64,000 nt of DNA from Rhodococcus wratislaviensis (lineage in GTDB: Bacteria > Actinomycetota > Actinomycetes > Mycobacteriales > Mycobacteriaceae), in the NCBI RefSeq assembly GCF_900455735.1, contig NZ_UAUI01000003.1:124001-188000 (forward strand), given 5' to 3'. Shown piece after piece: positions 43,095 through 53,621 of this stretch (its first letter is position 1; each line of letters begins with the position of its first letter). The translations under genes and the position numbers were made by a program. Under the pieces are notes generated by a model, which worked only from the letters and a program-made list of their open reading frames with translations, made no database searches and was not told where the DNA came from.

Positions 43095-45002
43095 GTGACC
43101 ATCACCAGCTTCCGTAACGTTGCCATCGTCGCACACGTCGACCACGGCAAGACCACCCTCGTCGACGCCATGTTGCGCCAGTCGGGGGCATTCGAGGAGC
43201 GCGCCGAACTGGTCGATCGCGTCATGGACTCCGGCGACCTCGAACGCGAGAAGGGCATCACCATCCTCGCGAAGAACACCGCCGTCCACAAGCATCACGG
43301 TGACGGCAGTGTCACGGTCATCAACGTCATCGACACCCCCGGTCACGCCGACTTCGGTGGCGAGGTCGAGCGCGGCCTGTCCATGGTCGACGGTGTCGTC
43401 CTGCTCGTCGACGCGTCCGAGGGTCCGCTGCCGCAGACCCGCTTCGTGCTGCGCAAGGCGCTCGCCGCGTCGCTGCCCGTCATCCTGGTGGTCAACAAGA
43501 CCGACCGGCCCGACGCCCGCATCGAAGAGGTCGTCTCCGAGAGCCACGACCTGCTGCTCGACCTGGCCTCCGACCTCGACGACGAGGCAGCGGAAGCCGC
43601 CGAGCTCGCCCTCGACCTTCCCGTTCTGTACGCCTCCGGCCGCGAGGGCAAGGCGTCCAAGGTTCAGCCCGAGAACGGTCACGCACCGGACGCCGAGAAC
43701 CTCGACGCCCTGTTCGAGGTGCTCCTCAACTACGTGCCCGCGCCCAAGGGCAACGTCGACGCGCCGCTGCAGGCTCACGTCACCAACCTCGACGCCTCCG
43801 CGTTCCTCGGCCGCCTCGCGCTGGTCCGTATCCACAACGGCGAGCTGACCAAGGGTCAGACCGTCTCCTGGTGCCGCGAGGTGGACGGCGAGCCCGTCGT
43901 CACCAAGGCCAAGATCACCGAACTGCTCGCCACCAAGGGCGTCGAGCGTCAGCCCGCCGAGAAGGCCGTCGCCGGTGACATCGTCGCCGTCGCCGGTTTC
44001 CCCGACATCATGATCGGCGACACCCTCGCCGACCTGGAGAACCCGGTCCCGCTGCCGCGGATCACCGTCGACCAGCCCGCCATCTCGGTGACCATCGGCA
44101 CCAACACCTCGCCGCTCGTCGGCCGGGTCAGCGGACACAAGCTGACCGCCCGCATGGTGAAGTCGCGTCTCGACCAGGAACTCGTCGGCAACGTCTCGCT
44201 CAAGGTCCTCGACATCGGTCGCCCCGACGCCTGGGAGGTCCAGGGCCGTGGTGAGCTCGCGCTCGCCATCCTGGTCGAGCAGATGCGCCGCGAGGGCTTC
44301 GAGCTGACCGTCGGCAAGCCGCAGGTGGTCACCCGTCAGGTCGACGGCAAGGTGCACGAGCCCTTCGAAGAGCTCACCATCGACAGCCCCGAGGAGTACC
44401 TCGGCGCCATCACCCAGCTCCTCGCCAACCGCAAGGGCAAGATGGTGCAGATGGCCAACCACGGCGCGGGCTGGGTCCGGATGGAGTTCATCGTTCCCTC
44501 GCGCGGCCTGATCGGCTTCCGCACCGACTTCCTCACCGAGACCCGCGGCACCGGCATCGCGAACGCCGTCTTCCACGGCTACGCGCCGTGGGCCGGCGAG
44601 ATCCGCGCCCGCCACACCGGCTCGCTCGTCTCGGACCGCACCGGTTCGGTCACCCCGTTCGCGATGATCCAGCTCGCCGATCGCGGAACGTTCTTCGTCG
44701 AGCCCGGCGCCGACACGTACGAGGGCATGGTCGTGGGCATCAACCCGCGCCAGGAGGACCTCGACATCAACGTCACCCGCGAGAAGAAGCTGACCAACAT
44801 GCGTCAGTCCTCCGCCGACGTGATGGAGACTCTCGCCAAGCCCATCAAGCTCGAGCTCGAAGGCGCGATGGAGTTCTGCGCCGGCGACGAGTGCGTGGAG
44901 GTCACCCCGGAGGTCGTGCGCGTGCGCAAGGTGCACCTGTCGGCCACCGACCGTGCCCGTGAGCGTTCGCGTTCCAAGGCCCGCGACAAGGCGGCCCTGT
45001 AG
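43095..45002 (+). CDS. typA: Ribosome-associated GTPase TypA/BipA
   Basis: A 635-residue translational GTPase of the EF-G group. G motifs: AHVDHGKTT (G1), REKGITI (G2 region), DTPGHADF (G3), NKTD (G4). Domains II-III and the BipA-specific C-terminus ([21 protein letters not shown]) follow. It aids ribosome assembly and stress growth. The start is GTG with CAGGAGAG upstream. The C-terminus is basic ([14 protein letters not shown]). A strong hairpin follows. Gene order typA-lpqW-mshB matches mycobacteria. Confidence 0.96.
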   Translation: MTITSFRNVAIVAHVDHGKTTLVDAMLRQSGAFEERAELVDRVMDSGDLEREKGITILAKNTAVHKHHGDGSVTVINVIDTPGHADFGGEVERGLSMVDGVVLLVDASEGPLPQTRFVLRKALAASLPVILVVNKTDRPDARIEEVVSESHDLLLDLASDLDDEAAEAAELALDLPVLYASGREGKASKVQPENGHAPDAENLDALFEVLLNYVPAPKGNVDAPLQAHVTNLDASAFLGRLALVRIHNGELTKGQTVSWCREVDGEPVVTKAKITELLATKGVERQPAEKAVAGDIVAVAGFPDIMIGDTLADLENPVPLPRITVDQPAISVTIGTNTSPLVGRVSGHKLTARMVKSRLDQELVGNVSLKVLDIGRPDAWEVQGRGELALAILVEQMRREGFELTVGKPQVVTRQVDGKVHEPFEELTIDSPEEYLGAITQLLANRKGKMVQMANHGAGWVRMEFIVPSRGLIGFRTDFLTETRGTGIANAVFHGYAPWAGEIRARHTGSLVSDRTGSVTPFAMIQLADRGTFFVEPGADTYEGMVVGINPRQEDLDINVTREKKLTNMRQSSADVMETLAKPIKLELEGAMEFCAGDECVEVTPEVVRVRKVHLSATDRARERSRSKARDKAAL

Positions 45003-45038
45003 TCGGCTCGTCCGACCACGTCAGACACAACCGGGCGG

Positions 45039-45073
45039 ATGTACCTTCGGTCGATCGGCGACCGAAGGTACAT
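45039..45073 (+). terminator. 15-bp hairpin terminator after typA
   Basis: Arms 45039-45053 and 45059-45073 are perfectly complementary over 15 bases with a 5-base loop, 36 bases after the typA stop. No T-tract. It separates typA from the lpqW-like gene. Confidence 0.75.
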
Positions 45074-45124
45074 TCGCTCGTGGGTTTCCGGAGCCTTCCG
45101 GTCTCTCTGAGGAAAGGCGGCGCG

Positions 45125-46945
45125 GTGGTTGCTGGGGGTCGACTCGAGAGAGTTCGAGGAGTGCGGGGCCGAAGGCGTGGGAACGGTGCGGCAGTGACCG
45201 CGCTCCTGCTCGCAGTGTCGACGGCGATGCTCACGTCGTGCACCGCCGATCCGCCCCCGCCGGTCGAGAGCACCGACAGCCCCAAGCCGACAGTGTCGCC
45301 GACCGAGAAGCAGCCCGTCGTCGTGGCCATCGACGACGTGGGCAGCGGATTCAACCCGCACCTCCTGTCGGACCAGTCGCCGGCGAATTCCGCGGTCAGC
45401 GCACTCGTGCTGCCGAGCCCGTTCCGGCCGGTGCCCGATCCCGCCCGCCCGGGCGGAAGCAACTGGATTCCCGACTCCTCACTCGTGATCTCCGCGGACG
45501 TCACGTCGCAGGAGCCGTTCACCGTCACGTACCAGCTGCGGAACGAGGCACAGTGGTCCGACGGTGCGCCCATCGCCGCCGAGGACTTCCGTTACCTGTG
45601 GCAGCAGATGATCAGTGCCCCCGGCGTGGTCGACCCCGCCGGTTACGAACTGATCGAGGACGTCAGGTCGTCCGGTGGCGGGAAGACGGTCAGCGTCGTG
45701 ATGAAGGCCGCCTATCCGGCGTGGCGTGAACTCTTCACCGACCTGCTGCCGTCACATCTCATCAAGGATTCTCCCGGTGGCTTCGCGACCGGACTGTCCG
45801 AGAACATCCCGGTGTCCGGCGGGCACTTCCACATCAAGTCGATCGACCGCGGACGCGACGAGATCCTGCTCGAACGCAACGACCGGTTCTGGGACAAGCC
45901 GGCAACTCCCGACCAGATCCTGATGCGCCGCGACGGCACGCCGTCGCAGCTCGCCGACTCGATGCGCAACAACGACACCCAGATCGTCCAGATTCACGGG
46001 GGCACAGCCACTTCCGCCCAGCTCGCGGCGATCCCCACGGTGCGGACCGGTGCGTCGTTCCAGCCGCGCGGACTCGACCTCACACTGAACGGCCGGGTTC
46101 CCGAACTCGCGGACGTCCGGGTGCGGAAGAGCCTGCTGGAGCTGCTGGACACCGAACTGCTCGCCGTCGTCGGCGCCGGCAGCGAGGCGGCGGCGGTCCC
46201 GGCACGCTCGCAGGTCTACGCCCCCTCCGATCCCGGTTACACCGCCACCGCCCCCGCGCGGCCGAGCCGCGAACAGGTGCTGGCGCAGCTGGCCGAATAC
46301 GGATACGTCGCCGAAACACCCACGGACACCGTCGTTCCCGCAGGCGCGGCCCCGTCGACCCGGCTCGTCCGCGCCGGCGTCCCGCTGACGCTCGTCATCG
46401 GGACACCCGAGGGTGACGACACCGCGAGTGCGGTCGCCAACACGGCAGCCGACCAGTTGCGCGGCGCCGGCGTCGACGCCACCGTGACGTCCCTGCCCGC
46501 CGAGGAGCTGTACGGGGAGTCGCTGAGCAAGGGCGACATCGGAGCAGTCGTCGGATGGTCGCGCGCCGGGTCCGACCCCGCCACGGCGCTCGCGTCCCGT
46601 CACAGCTGTCCGCCCGCAGTGGTCGCGGCAACTCAGCAGAACACCGAAACCACCGGCCCGGAACGTGATGCGGTCTCGGAAGCCGAGGCCCCGTCGAACC
46701 TGTCGGGAGTCTGCGACCCCACCCTGCAGCCGTCCATCGACGCCGCGCTGCGTGGGGTCGGCGATGTGCCGCAGGCTCTCGCCGACGCCGACCGCAAACT
46801 CTGGGATCTGGCTGCGGTGCTGCCGATCATGCAGGACCGCACGCTGGTCGCGGCGGGACCGGGTGTCGACGGGGTGTCGCTGTCGGGCGCCGTGCCGGTC
46901 GGAATATTCAGTGACGCAGCGGACTGGAGCAGGATCAAGGAATGA
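45125..46945 (+). CDS. lpqW: LpqW-like substrate-binding lipoprotein
   Basis: A 606-residue lipoprotein of the SBP_bac_5 (oligopeptide-binding) fold. The signal peptide ends in the lipobox TAMLTSC, followed by a Pro-rich linker. Conserved fold segments: [24 protein letters not shown]-like [12 protein letters not shown] and [16 protein letters not shown]. No permease genes are adjacent. In mycobacteria LpqW sits at the same place after typA and controls the branch between PIM and LM/LAM synthesis together with PimE, encoded 4.5 kb upstream here. GTG 45125 with AGGAAAGG 7 bases before is preferred to GTG 45080. Confidence 0.83.
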   Translation: MVAGGRLERVRGVRGRRRGNGAAVTALLLAVSTAMLTSCTADPPPPVESTDSPKPTVSPTEKQPVVVAIDDVGSGFNPHLLSDQSPANSAVSALVLPSPFRPVPDPARPGGSNWIPDSSLVISADVTSQEPFTVTYQLRNEAQWSDGAPIAAEDFRYLWQQMISAPGVVDPAGYELIEDVRSSGGGKTVSVVMKAAYPAWRELFTDLLPSHLIKDSPGGFATGLSENIPVSGGHFHIKSIDRGRDEILLERNDRFWDKPATPDQILMRRDGTPSQLADSMRNNDTQIVQIHGGTATSAQLAAIPTVRTGASFQPRGLDLTLNGRVPELADVRVRKSLLELLDTELLAVVGAGSEAAAVPARSQVYAPSDPGYTATAPARPSREQVLAQLAEYGYVAETPTDTVVPAGAAPSTRLVRAGVPLTLVIGTPEGDDTASAVANTAADQLRGAGVDATVTSLPAEELYGESLSKGDIGAVVGWSRAGSDPATALASRHSCPPAVVAATQQNTETTGPERDAVSEAEAPSNLSGVCDPTLQPSIDAALRGVGDVPQALADADRKLWDLAAVLPIMQDRTLVAAGPGVDGVSLSGAVPVGIFSDAADWSRIKE

Positions 46946-47820
46946 GTGAGCGGCGACTTCTGCTGGTCCATGCCCATCCCGACGACGAGACCCTCACCAC
47001 CGGCGGCACCATCGCGCGCTACGCCGCCGAGGGTGCCGACGTTCACGTCCTGACGTGCACGCTCGGCGAGGAAGGCGAGGTGATCGGCGAGGAGTGGGCG
47101 CAGCTGGTCGCCGACGCCGCGGATCAGCTCGGTGGGTTCCGGATCGGCGAGCTGACGTCCGCGCTGTCGTGTCTCGGTGCGGGAAGGCCGCGGTTCCTCC
47201 TGGGGGCGGGGCACTTCCGTGATTCCGGCATGGCGGGCACGGCGTCGGCGGCCGATCCGCGCGCCTTCGTCAACGCAGACCTCGACTCCGTGACGGCTGC
47301 GATGGTGGCGGTCATCCGGGAACTGCGGCCGCACGTCGTGGTCACCTACGACCCCGACGGCGGGTACGGGCACCCCGACCACATCCAGGTGCACACGATC
47401 ACCACCGCGGCCGTCGAGGCGGCGGGTTCGGCGCGGTACCCGGACCGCGGCGAACCGTGGGACGTCGCGAAGCTGTACTGGACGGTGACCGAGGCGAGCG
47501 CGCTCGAGTCGGGAATCCGCCGAATCGGCGACATCCCCGACGGCTGGCGGCTGCCGGAGCCCGGCGAATTGCCGAGCGTCCCGGACACCGATGTGACGAC
47601 GGTGATCGACGTGCGGGGCGTGCTCGACGCGAAGACGAAAGCGCTGTCGGCGCACGCCACCCAGGTGACGGTGGCGCCGAGCGGTACCGAGTACGCGCTC
47701 TCCAACGACATCGCGCAGCCGATCCTGGCGGAGGAGCATTTCGTGCTGGTCCGCGGCGCCGCCGGGGATCGGGACGCCGACGGCAGGGAGCGGGACCTCT
47801 TCGCCGGCATCGGTCACTGA
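46942..47820 (+). CDS. mshB: Mycothiol biosynthesis deacetylase MshB
   Basis: A 292-residue zinc enzyme that deacetylates N-acetyl-glucosaminyl-inositol in mycothiol synthesis. Zinc ligands: HAHPDDE (His12, Asp15) and the later [10 protein letters not shown]. The segment [20 protein letters not shown] is typical of the LmbE/MshB fold, and [18 protein letters not shown] of the MshB C-terminus. It overlaps lpqW by ATGA, so the two are co-translated. The paralogue Mca acts on mycothiol conjugates; the gene order favours MshB. Confidence 0.9.
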   Translation: MSERRLLLVHAHPDDETLTTGGTIARYAAEGADVHVLTCTLGEEGEVIGEEWAQLVADAADQLGGFRIGELTSALSCLGAGRPRFLLGAGHFRDSGMAGTASAADPRAFVNADLDSVTAAMVAVIRELRPHVVVTYDPDGGYGHPDHIQVHTITTAAVEAAGSARYPDRGEPWDVAKLYWTVTEASALESGIRRIGDIPDGWRLPEPGELPSVPDTDVTTVIDVRGVLDAKTKALSAHATQVTVAPSGTEYALSNDIAQPILAEEHFVLVRGAAGDRDADGRERDLFAGIGH

Positions 47821-47919
47821 CCGCAGGTATCTGTGACGAGGGTTGCGTATTACACTGTGGCCCACGTCACGCAGCGGCCCCGGTCGAGTCCGTGTGACAC
47901 CCGTCAGGAGAGGCGATAG

Positions 47920-48078
47920 ATGTACAACTGGGATGTTCAGAACGCCATCGTCGCGTTCGTCGATACGCTCCGGCCGTCGTGGCCGGCCCAGCACGACCTG
48001 TACTTCGGTGTGCTGTACGGATTCGCCGACATGCAGAGCCATTTGCTGACCCTGCTGGGCTACCCGCCCGTCGCCTGA
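47920..48078 (+). CDS. 52-residue unknown protein between mshB and a membrane protein gene
   Basis: ATG 47920 to TGA 48078 encodes MYNWDVQNAIVAFVDTLRPS, then WPAQHDLYFGVLYGFADMQS and a tail HLLTLLGYPPVA. It is rich in aromatic residues, nearly neutral and could form two amphipathic helices. CAGGAGAGG lies 6-7 bases before the ATG. There is no signal peptide. TACACT at 47851-47856 could be a -10. It is followed 14 bases later by a membrane protein gene. Size and amphipathicity recall small mycolate-membrane porins, but this is only a guess. Confidence 0.55.
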   Translation: MYNWDVQNAIVAFVDTLRPSWPAQHDLYFGVLYGFADMQSHLLTLLGYPPVA

Positions 48079-48092
48079 TCCACTATTGACAC

Positions 48093-48521
48093 ATGACCGT
48101 CGGCACCGCAGCGAAACCCGGGCACCTCGATGTTCTGGGGAGGGTCACCCTCGCGCTGCTGGTGTTCGACGGTTTTCTGTGCGCCGTCCTCTCGGTGCTC
48201 TTCCTGCCGGCCTACCTCGGCGCCACACCGTTTCCGATCAGCATCCTCGCCGCCGCGGTCGCGAACCTGGCGCTGGTGATCGCTGCCCGGTCGACGACCG
48301 GCCGGGTGGGGACGGGAGTGCTGCCGCTCGCGGGGTGGGGGTTCGGTTTCCTGCTCTGCATGTTCGGCGGTCCGGGCGGCGACGTGCTCCTGCTCGCGTC
48401 CGTCTGGACCCTCCTGCTCCTGTTCGGCTCCCTTGTCCCGGCGGCGGTCTACCTGTGGAAAGTCAGCGCGAAGGCGGCCTTCGGACCTGTTTCGCCGTCG
48501 GTGGGCGAGGGTACGCGGTAG
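48093..48521 (+). CDS. Small membrane protein (142 aa), Rv1171-like by position
   Basis: Four hydrophobic segments: LALLVFDGFLCAVLSVLFLP, ISILAAAVANLALVIAA, a segment VLPLAGWGFGFLLCMFG and LLLASVWTLLLLFGSLVPAA. No catalytic motif. In M. tuberculosis a membrane protein gene also follows mshB, so it may be the counterpart. Function unknown. 14 bases after the 52-residue gene, so possibly one transcript. Confidence 0.7.
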   Translation: MTVGTAAKPGHLDVLGRVTLALLVFDGFLCAVLSVLFLPAYLGATPFPISILAAAVANLALVIAARSTTGRVGTGVLPLAGWGFGFLLCMFGGPGGDVLLLASVWTLLLLFGSLVPAAVYLWKVSAKAAFGPVSPSVGEGTR

Positions 48522-48551
48522 CCACCAGCAGCCTGCTGAAGGAGCATCGCG

Positions 48552-50069
48552 ATGGCAGATCAGAACTTCACGACCGACGACGCCGGCATCCCGGTATCGA
48601 GTGACGAACATTCGCTCACCATCGGGACGGACGGGCCCATCCTCCTCCAGGATCACTACCTGATCGAGAAGATGGCGCAGTTCAACCGCGAACGCGTTGC
48701 GGAGCGGCAACCGCACGCGAAGGGAGGCGGGGCGTTCGGACGGTTCGAAGTCACCGAGGACGTCTCCGCCTACACGAAAGCCGACCTCTTCCAGCCCGGA
48801 AAGAAAACGGATCTGCTGATCAGGTTCTCATCCGTGGCCGGTGAGCGCGGTAGCCCCGACACGTGGCGCGACCCACGCGGATTCGCGGTCAAGTTCTACA
48901 CCGACCAGGGCAACTACGACATGGTCGGGAACAACACGCCCGTCTTCTTCATGCGCGACCCGATGAAGTTCCAGGACTTCATCCGGTCGCAGAAGCGGCG
49001 TGCCGACAACAACCTCCGCGACCACGACATGCAGTGGGACTTCTGGACGTTGTCCCCGGAGTCGGCTCACCAGGTCACGTGGCTCATGGGCGACCGCGGC
49101 ATCCCGCGCACCTGGCGGCACATGAACGGGTACTCCAGCCACACATACATGTGGGTGAACGCCGCGGGCGACAAGTTCTGGGTGAAGTACCACTTCAAGA
49201 CCGACCAGGGCATCGAGTTCTTCACGCAGCACGAGGGCGACCAGATGGCGTCCATGGACACCGACTACCACACGCGAGACCTGTGGGAGCACATCGAGGG
49301 CGGCCAGTACCCGAGCTGGACCTTGAACATGCAGATCATGCCGTTCGAGGATGCCGACGACTACCGGTTCAACCCGTTCGACCTCACCAAGGTGTGGCCG
49401 CACAGCGACTACCCGCTGATCCCCGTCGGCAGGATGACACTCGACCGCAACCCCACCGACTACCACTGTGAGATCGAGCAGGCCGCGTTCGAGCCCAGCA
49501 ACCTGGTCCCCGGCATCGGCCCGAGCCCGGACAAGATGCTCATCGGCCGGCTGTTCTCCTACCCGGACGCCCACCGTTACCGGATCGGAGCGAATTACAA
49601 GGAGCTGCCCGTCAACAGGCCGCACGTGCCCGTCCGCTCGTACTCGAAGGACGGCAACATGCGCCACCACAACCCCGGGGATCCGGTCTACGTGCCGAAT
49701 TCCAAGGGCGGCCCGCACGCCGACCCGTCGCAGGTGGGGGAGACCGCCACCTGGTACAGCGCCGGCGACATGGTCCGCTCGCCCTACGCGCTCCACAGGG
49801 ACGACGACGACTGGGGTCAGGCCGGGACGATGGTCCGGGAAGTGCTCGACGACGCCGCCCGTGACCGCCTGGTGGACAACATCGTCGGCCATCTGCTGAA
49901 CGGCGTCAGCGAACCCGTCCTGGCGAAGGCGTTCGAGTACTGGCGCAACGTCGACAAGACCCTCGGCGATCGGATCGCCGACGGGGTCGGGAAGAAACAG
50001 TCGGAGACCGACCCGAAGGCGGGCGAACAGGCCAATGCGGCGCGCAGCAGCGCGCAGGCGAAGGCCTAA
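48552..50069 (+). CDS. katA: Monofunctional heme catalase
   Basis: A 505-residue small-subunit (clade 3 type) catalase that decomposes hydrogen peroxide. The distal His is in [13 protein letters not shown], the Asn in [17 protein letters not shown], and the proximal heme-ligand Tyr in [14 protein letters not shown]. The C-terminal tail is hydrophilic ([15 protein letters not shown]). AAGGAGC precedes the ATG. No FurA- or OxyR-type regulator gene is nearby. Its end overlaps the convergent VOC gene by 4 bases. Confidence 0.95.
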   Translation: MADQNFTTDDAGIPVSSDEHSLTIGTDGPILLQDHYLIEKMAQFNRERVAERQPHAKGGGAFGRFEVTEDVSAYTKADLFQPGKKTDLLIRFSSVAGERGSPDTWRDPRGFAVKFYTDQGNYDMVGNNTPVFFMRDPMKFQDFIRSQKRRADNNLRDHDMQWDFWTLSPESAHQVTWLMGDRGIPRTWRHMNGYSSHTYMWVNAAGDKFWVKYHFKTDQGIEFFTQHEGDQMASMDTDYHTRDLWEHIEGGQYPSWTLNMQIMPFEDADDYRFNPFDLTKVWPHSDYPLIPVGRMTLDRNPTDYHCEIEQAAFEPSNLVPGIGPSPDKMLIGRLFSYPDAHRYRIGANYKELPVNRPHVPVRSYSKDGNMRHHNPGDPVYVPNSKGGPHADPSQVGETATWYSAGDMVRSPYALHRDDDDWGQAGTMVREVLDDAARDRLVDNIVGHLLNGVSEPVLAKAFEYWRNVDKTLGDRIADGVGKKQSETDPKAGEQANAARSSAQAKA

Positions 50070-50443
50070 CGCTCGAACGCCACCGGGTGCCGAGGCTGGT
50101 ACAGCATCATCTCGCCCGCCCCGGGAATCTTCAGGGACGTGGTGAGGCCGTACCCGTCGTCGCGGATTCCGCGGGTGAACTCGGCGCCCTTGGCTTCGAG
50201 TTCCGCGACGGTCGACTCGATGTCGTCGCACATCAGGGAGATTTCGTGGTGCGGCCGAGTCGACCACGGCTCACCGCCCCGCTCGTCCGAGGTGGGGTGC
50301 ACACCCATCTCGGACGGTCCGGTGCGGAAAATCAGCCAGCCGCCGCCGGCGTCGACGTGTGACCAGCCGAGCACGTCGCGGAAGAAGTCGCGGGCCGCCT
50401 CGGCGTCGTCGGCGTAGACCAGTGTGTGCACAGCGGTGATCAT
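50066..50443 (-). CDS. VOC-superfamily (glyoxalase/bleomycin-resistance-like) protein
   Basis: A 125-residue protein with the paired beta-alpha-beta-beta-beta modules: [35 protein letters not shown], then [19 protein letters not shown] and [14 protein letters not shown]. Metal ligands of active glyoxalases are only partly visible (His6; Glu near MMLYQ), so it could be an enzyme or a binding protein. Substrate unknown. Confidence 0.82.
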   Translation of the reverse strand: MITAVHTLVYADDAEAARDFFRDVLGWSHVDAGGGWLIFRTGPSEMGVHPTSDERGGEPWSTRPHHEISLMCDDIESTVAELEAKGAEFTRGIRDDGYGLTTSLKIPGAGEMMLYQPRHPVAFER

Positions 50444-50482
50444 GTGGGCAGCTTAGTTTCATTCGTCCGTCACACTGGGGGA

Positions 50483-51316
50483 ATGTCGAATGACGAACTG
50501 TCCGGACTGACCATCGCCGTCACCGCCGAACGCCGGGCCGCCGAGTTCATCACCCTGCTCGAACGGCACGGGGCCGCCATCGTCCACACACCGGCGATCC
50601 ACGTGCTGCCGCTCGTCGACGACTCCGATCTTCGGTCCCGTACCGCCGACATCATCGCGTCGCCGCCGGACCTCCTCGTCGTCAGCACCGCCGTCGGGTT
50701 CCGGGGGTGGCTGGACGCGGCGCGGGCCTGGGACGAGGAGGACGCACTGCTCGCCGCCCTGCGGTCGGCGCGGATCATCACCCGCGGTCCCAAGGCGAAG
50801 GGCGCCGTCCGCGGCGCCGGCCTGCGCGAGGAGTGGTCGCCGGAGACGGAATCGTCCGAGGAGGTGCACGAACACCTCGTCGCGGAGGGTGTGCGTGGTT
50901 TGCGCGTCGCCGTCCAGTTGCACGGCACCATCACCGAATGGGAACCGATGACCGACCTCAGCGTCTCCCTCGCCGGCGCCGGGGCCGAGACCACGGCCGT
51001 GTCGGTGTACCGGTGGATCAGACCTGAGAACCAGCAGCCGCTGCTGACACTGCTGGATCAGATCATCCGAGCCGAGGTCGACGCCGTCACCTTCACCAGC
51101 GCGCCCGCCGTGTCGTCCCTCCTCAGCACCGCGAAGGACACCGACCGAGTGGAGGCCCTCCTGCACGCGTTCCACGGTCCGGTCGCACCCGTCTGCGTCG
51201 GCTCGGTGACGGCCTCGCCCCTCACCGCCCTCGGCGTCGACACCATGCAGCCCGCCCGCCCGCGGCTGGGCAGCATGGCCAAATACATCATCGAGGAACT
51301 CCCGAACCGGCGGTAG
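50483..51316 (+). CDS. Uroporphyrinogen-III synthase (HemD) domain protein
   Basis: A 277-residue protein with the two-lobed HemD fold: LTIAVTAERRAAEFITLLER, VVSTAVGFRGWLDAAR, VAVQLHGTITEWEPM and DAVTFTSAPAVSSLL. Residues in this family are poorly conserved, so catalytic activity cannot be judged. It resembles actinobacterial HemD-like proteins found away from the hem operon (M. tuberculosis Rv0260c, from memory) rather than HemD itself. No hem genes lie nearby. ATG 50483 has GGGGGA just upstream. Confidence 0.78.
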   Translation: MSNDELSGLTIAVTAERRAAEFITLLERHGAAIVHTPAIHVLPLVDDSDLRSRTADIIASPPDLLVVSTAVGFRGWLDAARAWDEEDALLAALRSARIITRGPKAKGAVRGAGLREEWSPETESSEEVHEHLVAEGVRGLRVAVQLHGTITEWEPMTDLSVSLAGAGAETTAVSVYRWIRPENQQPLLTLLDQIIRAEVDAVTFTSAPAVSSLLSTAKDTDRVEALLHAFHGPVAPVCVGSVTASPLTALGVDTMQPARPRLGSMAKYIIEELPNRR

Positions 51317-51371
51317 CCGGACGAACGGGACGGTCGTTGCGTCAGATCGAACGGGCGTCCCGTTCGTCCGG
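51317..51371. terminator. 16-bp hairpin terminator between convergent genes
   Basis: Arms 51317-51332 and 51356-51371 are perfectly complementary over 16 bases around a 23-base loop. It starts directly after the HemD-like stop and ends 10 bases before the uracil-glycosylase stop, so it serves both strands. Confidence 0.75.
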
Positions 51372-51381
51372 GGTGGGGGAA

Positions 51382-52095
51382 TCACCCGATCAGCCCGGCG
51401 ACATGGGCGGCGTCGGACAGCACCGACTCGAGCATGGCGGGGGTGAGCCGGCCGGTGAAGGTGTTCTGCTGGCTGACGTGGTAACAGCCGAACAGGTGCA
51501 GGGGACGGTCGGCGCCGGGGAGTTCGACGTGCGCGCCGTGCCCGAACTTGGGTCGAGGCCGGGGGACGGCCCAGCCGGCGTCGTCGAGGACGGGGAGCAG
51601 CGACTGCCAGCCGAATCCGCCGAGCACGATCACCGACCGCAGGTGGGGTCGCAGGATGCGCAGTTCGGCGTCGAGCCAGTGGCGGCAGGTGTCGCGTTCG
51701 CCGGGGGTGGGTTTGTTCGCGGGCGGCGCGCAGTGCACCGGGGACGTGATGCGGACGCCGAACAGTTCGAGGCCGTCGCCGATGTGGGTGGCGGTGGGCT
51801 GGCTCGCGAGTCCCACGGCGTGGAGTGCGGCGTAGAGGAAATCGCCGCTGCGGTCGCCGGTGAACATGCGCCCGGTGCGGTTCGCGCCGTGGGCGGCGGG
51901 GGCGAGACCGACGATCAGCAGGGACGCATCAGGTGGACCGAACCCGGGAACCGGACGGCCCCAATAGGTTTCGTCGCGGAACGACGCGCGCTTCTCGCGT
52001 GCGACCGTCTCCCGCCACTCGACGAGGCGGGGGCAGGCTCGGCATTCGATCAGCTGGGCGTCGAGACCGGCGATGTCGGTCAGCGCCGCGCCCAC
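51382..52095 (-). CDS. udgB: Fe-S uracil-DNA glycosylase, UdgB family (family 5)
   Basis: A 237-residue DNA repair enzyme removing uracil and some other deaminated bases. The N-terminal ECRACPRL gives two Fe-S cysteines; CAPPANKPTPGERDTC gives two more. The active-site loop is GLAPAAHGANRTGRMFTGD, and the C-terminal motif is YHVSQQNTFTG. These match family 5 (UdgB) better than family 4 UdgA. It begins with GTG at 52095, 16 bases inside the upstream PH-domain gene, so it is part of that leftward operon. Confidence 0.9.
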   Translation of the reverse strand: MGAALTDIAGLDAQLIECRACPRLVEWRETVAREKRASFRDETYWGRPVPGFGPPDASLLIVGLAPAAHGANRTGRMFTGDRSGDFLYAALHAVGLASQPTATHIGDGLELFGVRITSPVHCAPPANKPTPGERDTCRHWLDAELRILRPHLRSVIVLGGFGWQSLLPVLDDAGWAVPRPRPKFGHGAHVELPGADRPLHLFGCYHVSQQNTFTGRLTPAMLESVLSDAAHVAGLIG

Positions 52096-53621
52096 ACGTC
52101 ACCTCCGCCGGGTGTCACCGACTCGACGAGCGACCACGCCCGATCGGCGGGCAGGTCGATCACCAGGTATTTTCCGGTGCCCGCGGGAGTGGCGGCGATG
52201 ACGGTCGCCACCCCGGCCCGCCGTTGGAAGAACGTCTGACGGACGGTCCACCCGATGATCCCGTCGGCTTCGAGACTGTCCCGGGCGCGGTCGAGGGAGC
52301 CGCTGCGGGTGATCAGCCACCCCGGCAGCACCGCATGGCCGAGGCCGCGGTACCGGTCCCAGGCCAGCACCACGCCGCCGACGGCGAGCGCGACGATCGC
52401 GGCCCACGCGGCCCAGAACACGGGCCGATCGAGGATCACGAAGACCAGGGCGACGGCGAGCGCGATCTCGGCGGGGATCAGGGCCCGCGTGTAACGCCGT
52501 CGCTGGGCGACCGGCCCGTGCGGGGTGAGCGGCACCGCGGCCTGACGGTGGTCGCCGATGACGGTGGCCATCACCCGCTCCGCTTCCGCGTGCGGAGCCT
52601 GGGGGAGCAGGAGTGAGGACTCCCGCCTCTCGGCGCTGACGCCGGTCATGACGGCATCCAGTCGGGCGCCGCCCGCGAGCCGGAGGAGGAGCGGCTCCTT
52701 GAGGGTCGTCCCGCGCAGGCGGGCGCGATCCAGGGTGGTCTGGCGGGTCTTCAGCAGACCGTGGCTGACGTGCAGGGTGCGGCCGTTGTCCGTCAGCGTC
52801 ATGTTGCCGTACGTCAGGAGGTACCGGATGCAGGCCAGCGCGCTGGCGGCGATCAGGAGGACGACGATCCCGACGACGACCGCGATGGCGATCCCGATGC
52901 GCTCGGCCGATTCGATGCCCTCGGCCACCGTCGACGAGCGGGCGATCTTCGCGCCGATTCCGTACTGGAACGCGAGACCGACGATCGCCGCGATGGTCAC
53001 CACGCCGGTCACCGAGAACGGGGCGTAGCGGACCCAGGCCGGTGTCCAGTGGCCGATCTCGGTGACCGCGGGCTCCTGCGTGACAGCGGTCTGCTCGACG
53101 TCGGTGGGGGGCCGGCGGGCGAGCAGTGCGGCCCGCAGGTCGGGAACCAGCCCGGTGGAGAGGGCGTTGAGTTCGAACTTCGCCGCGTCGGGTTTGGAAC
53201 CCACTTGCTGCCCGGTGCCGATCCGCACGATCGACAGTCCGAGCAGGCGATGCAGGACCCCCGCCTCCACGTCGACGGATCGGATGCGGTTGCGTGGTAC
53301 CGACAGCAGGCGTTTGCGGAACAGGCCCTGCCGCAGTTGCACGTGGACCGGGCCGATTCGGTAGCTCGTCGTGAACCACCGCGAGATGCCGAACACCACG
53401 AACGCGACGAGGGCGACGAGACTCCACACATGGTTGCCGCTCTGGGTGCCGATCACCAGCGAAATCAGCAACACGGGCAGAAGTTTGACGATCTCGTTGA
53501 CAGGGTGGACGAGGAGCATCCGGCGGTCCAGGCGCAACCAGGGCTGTTCCTCCTCGGCGGCGACCGCGGCCTCGCCGTGCGCGATGGGGGGAGCGATTCC
53601 CGGTTCCGGTGCCGCACTCAT
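52080..53621 (-). CDS. Bacterial PH-domain membrane protein (YdbT-like)
   Basis: A 513-residue membrane protein with three bPH2 (DUF304) domains separated by helix pairs. Domain starts are seen at SYRIGPVHVQLRQGLFRKR, at DNGRTLHVSHGLLKTRQTTL and at PGWLITRSGSLDRARDSLEA. Each is followed by an arginine-rich strand. Hydrophobic hairpins lie near residues 45-80, 205-275 and 385-430. B. subtilis YdbS/YdbT is a comparable pair, reported to affect bacteriocin resistance. Its start overlaps the next gene's stop (ATGA). Confidence 0.8.
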   Translation of the reverse strand: MSAAPEPGIAPPIAHGEAAVAAEEEQPWLRLDRRMLLVHPVNEIVKLLPVLLISLVIGTQSGNHVWSLVALVAFVVFGISRWFTTSYRIGPVHVQLRQGLFRKRLLSVPRNRIRSVDVEAGVLHRLLGLSIVRIGTGQQVGSKPDAAKFELNALSTGLVPDLRAALLARRPPTDVEQTAVTQEPAVTEIGHWTPAWVRYAPFSVTGVVTIAAIVGLAFQYGIGAKIARSSTVAEGIESAERIGIAIAVVVGIVVLLIAASALACIRYLLTYGNMTLTDNGRTLHVSHGLLKTRQTTLDRARLRGTTLKEPLLLRLAGGARLDAVMTGVSAERRESSLLLPQAPHAEAERVMATVIGDHRQAAVPLTPHGPVAQRRRYTRALIPAEIALAVALVFVILDRPVFWAAWAAIVALAVGGVVLAWDRYRGLGHAVLPGWLITRSGSLDRARDSLEADGIIGWTVRQTFFQRRAGVATVIAATPAGTGKYLVIDLPADRAWSLVESVTPGGGDVWARR

